This document shows, piece by piece, positions 58,216-64,000 of a stretch of 64,000 bases of DNA. A program made the position numbers and the translations under genes. Source of the stretch: Micromonospora costi (GTDB taxonomy: Bacteria; Actinomycetota; Actinomycetes; Mycobacteriales; Micromonosporaceae). Numbering within the stretch: the first letter of the stretch is position 1; every line of letters starts with the position of its first letter. The DNA lies in assembly GCF_003626655.1 (NCBI RefSeq), contig NZ_RBAN01000001.1, positions 558,001 to 622,000 of the forward strand, in the 5' to 3' direction. A model generated the notes under the pieces. That model made no database searches, had not been told where the DNA came from, and saw nothing but the letters and a program-made list of their open reading frames with translations.

Positions 58216-60606
58216 ATGACGGCGACGCGGGAACAGGCTGCGGCCGGTCAGGCGGTGCCGGAGCAGCGTCGGCATGTGATGCAGGTCCGTAAGCGTAGCG
58301 GCGACACCGAGCCGGTGGACGTCAACAAGATCGTCAGGGCGGTCGAGCGGTGGGTCGCCGACCTGGACGAGGTCGACCCGCTGCGGGTCGCCACGAAGAC
58401 GATCAGCGGGCTGTACGACGGTGCGACCACCGCCGAGTTGGACAAGCTCTCGATCCAGACGGCGGCCGAGCTGATCGGTGAGGAGCCGCAGTACTCGAAG
58501 CTGGCGGCGCGGCTGCTGGCCGCGTTCGTCGACAAGGAGGTCCGCGGGCAGGGCGTGGCGAGTTTCAGCCAGTCGATCGCGTACGCCCACGGGCTGGGCC
58601 TGATCGGGGACGCGACCGCGGCGTTCGTGGCCGGCAACGCCCGCAAGCTCGACGACGCCGTCGACCCGGACGGCGACCTGCGGTTCGAGTACTTCGGCCT
58701 GCGGACCGTCGCGGACCGGTACCTGCTGCGGCACCCGGAGACCCGCCTCGTGGTGGAGACGCCGCAGTACTGGCTGCTGCGGGTCGCGTGCGGCCTGTCG
58801 CAGACACCGGGCGAGGCCATCGACTTCTACCGGCTGATGTCCAGCCTGGCCTACCTGCCGAGTTCCCCTACCCTCTTCAACTCCGGGACCCGGCACACCC
58901 AGATGTCGTCGTGTTTCCTCGTCGACTCGCCCCGGGACGAGCTGGACTCGATCTACGAGCGGTACCACCAGGTGGCGAAGCTGTCGAAGTTCTCCGGCGG
59001 CATCGGCATCTCCTGGTCGCGGGTCCGCGGCCGTGGTGCGCTGATCCGCGGCACGAACGGCAGGTCCAACGGCATCGTGCCGTTCCTCAAGACCCTCGAC
59101 GCCGGCGTGGCGGCGGTGAACCAGGGTGGCCGGCGCAAGGGCGCGGCCTGCGTCTACCTGGAGCCCTGGCACCCGGACGTCGAGGAGTTCCTGGAACTGC
59201 GGGACAACACCGGCGAGGAGTCCCGGCGTACGCACAACCTGAACCTGGCCAACTGGATCCCGGACGAGTTCATGCGCCGGGTCGAGGCGGACGAGGAGTG
59301 GTCGCTGATCGACCCGTCGGACGCCCCGGAACTGCCCGACCTGTTCGGGGAGGCGTTCGACGAGGCGTACCGGGCGGCCGAGAAGAAGGCCGTCCGCACG
59401 GTCCGGGCCCGGGACCTGTACGGACGCATGATGCGGACGCTCGCGCAGACCGGCAACGGGTGGATGACGTTCAAGGACGCCTCGAACCGGCTGTCCAACC
59501 AGACCGGCGCGCCGGGCAACACGATCCACCTGTCGAACCTGTGCACCGAGATCCTCGAGGTCAACGACGACACCGAGACCGCCGTGTGCAACCTCGGCTC
59601 GATCAACCTCGGCGCGCACGTCACCGCCGACGGCGTCGACTGGGAAAAGCTGCGGGCGACGGTACGCACCGCCGTGGTGTTCCTGGACCGCGTGATCGAC
59701 ATCAACTACTACCCGTCGGCGCAGGCGGCGGCGTCGAACCCGCGGTGGCGGCCGGTCGGGCTCGGGCTCATGGGCCTGCAGGACGCGTTCTTCACCCTGC
59801 GCCTGCCGTTCGACTCCGCGCCGGCCCGGGAGCTGTCGACCCGGGTGCAGGAGGAGATCTTCCTGACCGCCCTGGAGACGTCGGCCGGGCTCGCGGAACG
59901 GTTCGGCCCGCACCCCGCGTACGCCGAAACCCGCGCCGCGAAGGGTGAGCTGCACCCGGACCTGTGGGGCGTCGAACCCGCCCAGACCGAGCGGTGGGCC
60001 GCGCTGCGCGCGACGGTCGCGGCGCACGGCCTGCGGAACTCGCTGCTGGTCGCCATCGCGCCGACCGCCACGATCGCCTCGATCGCCGGCTGCTACGAGT
60101 GCATCGAGCCGCAGGTGTCCAACCTGTTCAAGCGCGAGACGATGTCCGGCGAGTTCCTCCAGATCAACACGTACCTGGTGCGGGAGCTGAAGTCACGCGG
60201 GCTGTGGACGCCCGCCGTCCGGGAGCAGATCAAGCGCGCCGAGGGTTCGGTGCAGGGGATCGCCGAGCTGCCCGCGGACGTGCGGGACCTGTTCCGCACG
60301 GCGTGGGAGCTGCCGCAGCGGGCGCTGATCGACCTGGCCGCCGCCCGCGCGCCGTTCGTCGACCAGTCGCAGTCGCTGAACCTGTTCATGAGCGCGCCGA
60401 CCATCGGCAAGCTCTCCTCGATGTACCTCCACGCCTGGAAGTCCGGGCTGAAGACCACCTACTACCTGCGCTCGCGTCCCGCGACCCGCATCCAGCAGGC
60501 CACCGTCGCCGTCGCCCCGGCGCTCAAGCCGGTCGTCGCGGTGAGCGACGCGGAGGCGCTGGCCTGCTCCCTGGAGAACCCCGAAAGCTGCGAGGCCTGC
60601 CAGTGA
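58216..60606 (+). CDS. nrdA: Class Ia ribonucleoside-diphosphate reductase, alpha subunit
   Basis: 796 residues from ATG 58216 (GGAGGGG before it). An N-terminal ATP-cone (about 22-112, MQVRKRSGDTEPVDVNKIVRAVERW) gives allosteric activity control. The ten-stranded barrel has the catalytic N441-L-C443-T-E445 (NLCTEILE), the redox cysteine in TAVCNLGSINLG and Tyr residues near the C terminus; C-terminal S-C-E-A-C-Q provides the CxxC that is reduced by thioredoxin. It makes deoxynucleotides with the NrdB radical. Expression is under two NrdR boxes and a B12 riboswitch. The gene overlaps nrdB by four bases (GTGA). Confidence 0.96.
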   Translation: MTATREQAAAGQAVPEQRRHVMQVRKRSGDTEPVDVNKIVRAVERWVADLDEVDPLRVATKTISGLYDGATTAELDKLSIQTAAELIGEEPQYSKLAARLLAAFVDKEVRGQGVASFSQSIAYAHGLGLIGDATAAFVAGNARKLDDAVDPDGDLRFEYFGLRTVADRYLLRHPETRLVVETPQYWLLRVACGLSQTPGEAIDFYRLMSSLAYLPSSPTLFNSGTRHTQMSSCFLVDSPRDELDSIYERYHQVAKLSKFSGGIGISWSRVRGRGALIRGTNGRSNGIVPFLKTLDAGVAAVNQGGRRKGAACVYLEPWHPDVEEFLELRDNTGEESRRTHNLNLANWIPDEFMRRVEADEEWSLIDPSDAPELPDLFGEAFDEAYRAAEKKAVRTVRARDLYGRMMRTLAQTGNGWMTFKDASNRLSNQTGAPGNTIHLSNLCTEILEVNDDTETAVCNLGSINLGAHVTADGVDWEKLRATVRTAVVFLDRVIDINYYPSAQAAASNPRWRPVGLGLMGLQDAFFTLRLPFDSAPARELSTRVQEEIFLTALETSAGLAERFGPHPAYAETRAAKGELHPDLWGVEPAQTERWAALRATVAAHGLRNSLLVAIAPTATIASIAGCYECIEPQVSNLFKRETMSGEFLQINTYLVRELKSRGLWTPAVREQIKRAEGSVQGIAELPADVRDLFRTAWELPQRALIDLAAARAPFVDQSQSLNLFMSAPTIGKLSSMYLHAWKSGLKTTYYLRSRPATRIQQATVAVAPALKPVVAVSDAEALACSLENPESCEACQ

Positions 60607-61652
60607 CCACCATTCCCGAAGCCCGCACCGGCGCCGACACGGGCGAGCGGCGGCACCTGCTGCTCGACCCCGGCATGGACCTCACGCTGCGGCCGATGCG
60701 CTACCCGCACTTCTTCGACCGGTTCAAGGACGCCATCAAGAACACCTGGACCGTCGAGGAGGTCGACCTGCACTCCGACCTGCCCGACCTGGCCCGCCTG
60801 TCACCGGCCGAGCGGCACCTCGTGTCGCGGCTCGTGGCGTTCTTCGCCACCGGCGACACCATCGTGGCGAACAACCTGGTGCTCAACCTCTACCAGCACG
60901 TCAACTCCCCGGAGGGCCGGCTCTACCTCTCCCGGCAGCTCTTCGAGGAGGCGGTGCACGTCCAGTTCTACCTGAACCTGCTCGACACGTACGTGCCCGA
61001 CGAGAGGGAACGGTTCGAGGCGTTCGCCGCGGTCGAGAACATCCCGTCGATCGCCCGCAAGGCCGAGTTCTGCTTCCGATGGATCGACTCGATCTTCGAG
61101 CTGCGGGAGCTTCGGACCCGCGAGGACCGGCGGGCGTTCCTGCTCAACCTCATCTGCTTCGCCGCCTGCATCGAGGGGCTGTTCTTCTACGGCGCCTTCG
61201 CGTACGTGTACTTCCTGCGTTCCCGCGGTGTGCTGCACGGCCTCGCCTCCGGCACCAACTGGGTGTTTCGCGACGAGTCCATGCACATGGCCTTCGCGTT
61301 CGACGTGGTCGAGACCGTACGCGCCGAGGAGCCGGACCTGTTCGACGCCGACATGGAGCGGCAGGTCAGGGAGATGCTGGCCGAGGCCGTGGAGTGCGAG
61401 GTCCAGTTCGCCGAGGACCTGCTGGAGCAGGGAGTTTCCGGGATGTCGCTGGCCGACATGCGGGAGTACCTCCAGCACGTGGCCGACCGGCGGCTGGCCG
61501 TGCTCGGCATCGAGCCCATGTACGGCAGCCGCAACCCGTTCGCGTTCATGGAGCTGCAGGACGTCCAGGAGCTGTCGAACTTCTTCGAGCGGCGGGTGTC
61601 GGCGTACCAGGTCGGGGTGACCGGCTCGGTCAGCTTCGACGACGACTTCTGA
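60603..61652 (+). CDS. nrdB: Class Ia ribonucleotide reductase, beta subunit
   Basis: 349 residues from GTG 60603. The di-iron ligand and radical motifs sit at D85 (FATGDTIVAN), E116 and H119 (LFEEAVHVQFY) and Y123, the expected radical tyrosine at E. coli Y122 spacing. The second ligand set is in CIEGLFFYGAFAYVYFLRSRG and FRDESMHMAFAF. It oxidises the NrdA cysteine. Translational coupling with nrdA gives balanced amounts. A strong hairpin follows the stop. Confidence 0.96.
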   Translation: MTTIPEARTGADTGERRHLLLDPGMDLTLRPMRYPHFFDRFKDAIKNTWTVEEVDLHSDLPDLARLSPAERHLVSRLVAFFATGDTIVANNLVLNLYQHVNSPEGRLYLSRQLFEEAVHVQFYLNLLDTYVPDERERFEAFAAVENIPSIARKAEFCFRWIDSIFELRELRTREDRRAFLLNLICFAACIEGLFFYGAFAYVYFLRSRGVLHGLASGTNWVFRDESMHMAFAFDVVETVRAEEPDLFDADMERQVREMLAEAVECEVQFAEDLLEQGVSGMSLADMREYLQHVADRRLAVLGIEPMYGSRNPFAFMELQDVQELSNFFERRVSAYQVGVTGSVSFDDDF

Positions 61653-61665
61653 CCGACCGCGTCGA

Positions 61666-61704
61666 GCCGCCGTCCCGGGCGACACCCTCGCCCGGGACGG
61701 CGGC
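61666..61704 (+). terminator. nrdAB terminator
   Basis: Perfect 17-bp stem: GCCGCCGTCCCGGGCGA (61666-61682) and its complement (61688-61704) with a 5-base loop, 14 bases after the nrdB stop. No U-tract. Confidence 0.85.
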
Positions 61705-61769
61705 GACCCTCGCGCCGCCGCCCGGGAGCGCGGCCACGTGGCGCTCCCGCCGCCCGCCGCTTCAGCGCG

Positions 61770-62315
61770 GTGACGATCACCCCGAGGACGGACGACCCCA
61801 CTGTGCACGACACCCTCACCCGCGCCGGCCGGCCGCCGTCGGCGTCCCACCTGACCCTGTCGCAGATCATGGACCAGCACCACACGAACCTGATGGGCAC
61901 GGTCCACGGCGGCCGGATCCTCAACCTCATCGACTCGGTCGCCGGGGTGGTCGCCGCCCGGCACTCCGACGGGCCGGCGGTCACCGCCGCCATCGACGAG
62001 ACGGCGTTCCTACGCGCGGTGCGCGTCGGTGACGTCGTCCACGTGGATGCCCGGATCACCTGGGCCGGGCGCAGCTCGATGGAGGTGGCCGTCCGGGTCA
62101 CCGCCGACCGCTGGGACCGGGCCGTGCCGCCGGTCGACGTGGCGACCGCGCACCTGGTGATGGTCGCCGTGGACGACGCGGGCCAACCGCGTCCGGTGCC
62201 GCCGTTGCTGCCCCGCACGGACGAGGACCGGCGCCGCTACCGCGAGGCGGAGATCCGCCGCGAGCACCGGCTGGCGCTGCGGCACGCCCTGCTCGGCGAC
62301 GGCGGGGAGAGCTGA
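61770..62315 (+). CDS. Acyl-CoA thioesterase (hotdog fold)
   Basis: 181 residues from GTG 61770. Hotdog YciA/BACH-type: LSQIMDQHHTNLMGTVHGGRILNLIDSVAGVVAARHS, with the conserved HGG and the acidic residue in the following helix, then FLRAVRVGDVVHVDARITWAGRSSMEVAVRVTADRWD. It hydrolyses acyl-CoA in the cytoplasm; chain length is unknown. A C-terminal charged tail (DEDRRRYREAEIRREHRLALRHALLG) is longer than usual. It stands after the nrdAB terminator and has no obvious partner. Confidence 0.9.
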   Translation: MTITPRTDDPTVHDTLTRAGRPPSASHLTLSQIMDQHHTNLMGTVHGGRILNLIDSVAGVVAARHSDGPAVTAAIDETAFLRAVRVGDVVHVDARITWAGRSSMEVAVRVTADRWDRAVPPVDVATAHLVMVAVDDAGQPRPVPPLLPRTDEDRRRYREAEIRREHRLALRHALLGDGGES

Positions 62316-62369
62316 ACGCCCGCCGGCATTCGCGTTGCACCCGTCCGGGGCGGCCGATACCTTACCGCC

Positions 62370-63098
62370 GTGGAGATCGTGACTCGTGCCGCAAGGCCCG
62401 AGCTGCACGACGCGGCGGCCGCCGTGTTCCGGGAACGCTGGCCGGAGTTCGTCTTCCACGACGACGTGCCGGCCAGGTACCTGGGCCGGGTCGAGACGTA
62501 CTTCCCGCGGTACGACGTCATGGTCCTCGACGAGGGAATCGTCGTCGCGGGTGGATGGGCAGTGCCGCTGGCCTGGGACGGCACCCTCGACGACCTGCCG
62601 TCCGGCTACGACGACGCGCTGATCCGCGCGGTGGACGGCCGGGAAGCGGGCGTCGAGCCCACGAGCCTCAGCTTCATGGCGGCCGCCGTGGCCTCGTCGC
62701 ACGACAAGCGCGGCATGGCCGGGGTCGTCCTGGAGGAGTTGACCCGACGCGCCCACGACGACGGGCTCCGGCAGGTGGTCGCGCCGCTTCGGCCCACGTG
62801 GAAGCACCGCTATCCGACGGTGTCCATGGCCGAATACGCCCGCTGGGCCCGGCCGGACGGCCTTCACATCGATCCGTGGATCCGTACGCACCAGCGCCTG
62901 GGCGCCCGGGTGCTCGGTCCGGCTCCCCGGTCGATGGTCATCGAGGGCACCGTCGCCGAGTGGGAGCGCTGGGCGGACATGGCATTCCCGGTCACCGGGG
63001 AGTACGTGGTCCCCGGCGCGCTCAACCTCGTGCGCGTCGACCGGGAACGGGACCGGGGCGTGTACGTCGAGGAGAACCTGTGGGTCCAGCACCGCTGA
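62370..63098 (+). CDS. GNAT-like N-acetyltransferase
   Basis: 242 residues from GTG 62370; TACCTT (62358-62363) lies six bases upstream, leaderless spacing. The fold is suggested by YDVMVLDEGIVVAGGWAVPLAWDG, FMAAAVASSHDKRGMAGVVLEELTRRAHDDGLRQVVAPLRPTWKHRYP in which K-R-G-M-A-G approximates the acetyl-CoA loop, and a C-terminal HRLGARVL-like strand (HQRLGARVLGPAPRSMVIEGTVAEWERW). The acceptor is unknown. It stands alone between the thioesterase and the regulator. Confidence 0.7.
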   Translation: MEIVTRAARPELHDAAAAVFRERWPEFVFHDDVPARYLGRVETYFPRYDVMVLDEGIVVAGGWAVPLAWDGTLDDLPSGYDDALIRAVDGREAGVEPTSLSFMAAAVASSHDKRGMAGVVLEELTRRAHDDGLRQVVAPLRPTWKHRYPTVSMAEYARWARPDGLHIDPWIRTHQRLGARVLGPAPRSMVIEGTVAEWERWADMAFPVTGEYVVPGALNLVRVDRERDRGVYVEENLWVQHR

Positions 63099-63259
63099 CC
63101 TCGCCCTGACCCGCGCCGGACCCGACGGCCCGGCGGCGAGCGGGTCGAGCTGTGGCGGATCACGGACCGCGGAGCTCCGCCGGTCGGCGCCGTACCTGAC
63201 GCCATAAGCTGGACGAATCGGGTCGGCGTCCGGTGCCGGCCCCGCACGGGGAGACCGCG

Positions 63260-64000
63260 ATGACCGAGGGCGGCCGCCGAGCGGTCCCGGCCGGGACCCG
63301 CTCCCGTGACGCCTGGCTGGCCGAGGTCGCCCGCGAGGCCAGCGCCGACGCCGGCGGCGTGCCGGTGGAGTTGCTCGGTGACTATCTGCGGCTGCTGACG
63401 GACGCGGCGGTGACCGGCCGCCGGCCGCGTCGGGGCGAACTCGACGCGGTGGGGGCCCTCGGCCGGCGCGCCGCCGAGCAGGGCGTGTCGGCGGGGCGCG
63501 CCGTCCGCCTCTACCTGTCCGCGGCACGACGGCTCTGGCGGCAGCTGCCGCACCTGAGCCAGGCCACCGACAGCGAGACGGTACGCGCCGCCGCGGACGC
63601 CGTACTCCACGTCGTCGACAGCGCGGTCGCCACCCTTGCCGAGGGGTACGCGGCAGCCCGCCGGGAGCTGGTCCGCCGGGAGGAGACGCTGCGCCGGGAA
63701 CTCGTCGACGACCTGCTGCGGGGCGACTCGGACCTCGCCGGGCTGGTGGAGCGGGCCGAGCCGTTCGGGTTGGACCTGGCGCGGGTGCACCAGGTGGCGC
63801 TCGCCTCGCCGAGCCGGCGGCTGCCGGACACCGACGCGGCGATCAGCGCGCTGGAGCGGGTCATCTTCGACCGGTTGGGTGACCGGGACGTGCTGGTGTC
63901 CACCAAGGAGGGGCTGCTCGTGGTGATCGCGCCGGCCGACGCGGTGGTGCCCGCCCGGGGCGGCGGGGACGGGGCGGCGGGGGACCTGGGCCGGCTCATG
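63260..64000 (+). CDS. PucR/CdaR-like transcriptional regulator, N-terminal part
   Basis: 247 residues are visible and the gene runs off the window end; the HTH expected at the C terminus is outside. ATG 63260 follows GGGGAG. The start (LLGDYLRLLTDAAVTGRRPRRGELDAVGALGRRAAEQGVSAGRAVRLYLSAARRLWRQLP) resembles the RsbT-like sensor of PucR-family regulators, and LRRELVDDLLRGDSDLAGLVERAEPFGLDLARVHQVALASP begins a CdaR GGDEF-like domain. Such proteins control purine, sugar or secondary-metabolic genes, target unknown here. Confidence 0.75.
   Translation, partial: MTEGGRRAVPAGTRSRDAWLAEVAREASADAGGVPVELLGDYLRLLTDAAVTGRRPRRGELDAVGALGRRAAEQGVSAGRAVRLYLSAARRLWRQLPHLSQATDSETVRAAADAVLHVVDSAVATLAEGYAAARRELVRREETLRRELVDDLLRGDSDLAGLVERAEPFGLDLARVHQVALASPSRRLPDTDAAISALERVIFDRLGDRDVLVSTKEGLLVVIAPADAVVPARGGGDGAAGDLGRLM

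Overview
The window is very GC-rich with strong third-position G/C bias and has all the marks of a filamentous actinomycete chromosome. Family I reads it as Micromonosporaceae (Micromonospora/Salinispora-like). The supporting features are many leaderless genes with a TANNNT box 6-8 nt before the start codon, a HelR-type helicase with a rifamycin-associated element, a B12-riboswitch-controlled class Ia ribonucleotide reductase, dispersed intergenic palindromes, and Tat/lipoprotein exports. The genus is inference. No rRNA, tRNA, CRISPR array, prophage or intact insertion sequence was seen.

Layout. 1-2.4 kb: the end of an O-methyltransferase, then an ECF sigma factor fused through a zinc-finger-like motif and a membrane segment to an extracytoplasmic glycoside hydrolase. 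2.4-13 kb: small NTF2/DUF1330 genes, an XRE regulator, an electrophile-type redox set (OYE, SDR, DJ-1, divergent LysR), DinB, a large LuxR-ATPase regulator and a questin-oxidase-like protein. 13.2-15.5 kb: a Tat-lipoprotein class A beta-lactamase paired with a D-Ala-D-Ala carboxypeptidase. 16-17.7 kb: an ECF sigma/anti-sigma pair whose two promoters are near-identical. 18-37 kb: an export-rich block (GH18 chitinase, lipase, GHL10 hydrolase, thioredoxin-like and other lipoproteins, M6 and M14 peptidases, Tat amidase, Tat M20 amidohydrolase behind a tandem glycine riboswitch), with PdxY, a TMEM175 channel and a PatB-like lyase inside it.

37-47 kb: HelR, a DHFR-like protein with an alpha/beta hydrolase and AraC regulator, a LacI/MFS divergent pair, a PPC-domain protein and a GNAT. 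46.3-48.3 kb: a histidine kinase/response regulator pair separated by three 80-bp tandem units, each an ATGA-coupled 27-codon ORF. 48.5-55.8 kb: an AhpD-like/DUF6220/multicopper-oxidase operon, an Acg-type nitroreductase, a P-type ATPase fused to hemerythrin, and TspO. 55.8-61.7 kb: a cobalamin block. One B12 riboswitch precedes cbtBA (cobalt uptake) and a second, behind two NrdR boxes, precedes nrdAB. 61.7-64 kb: a thioesterase, a GNAT and the start of a PucR-like regulator.

The most unusual points are the triplicated coupled mini-ORF in the two-component operon, the glycine riboswitch on an exported amidohydrolase, the sigma-hydrolase fusion, the duplicated ECF promoter with an overlapping leader ORF, and two families of intergenic palindromes whose arms covary.
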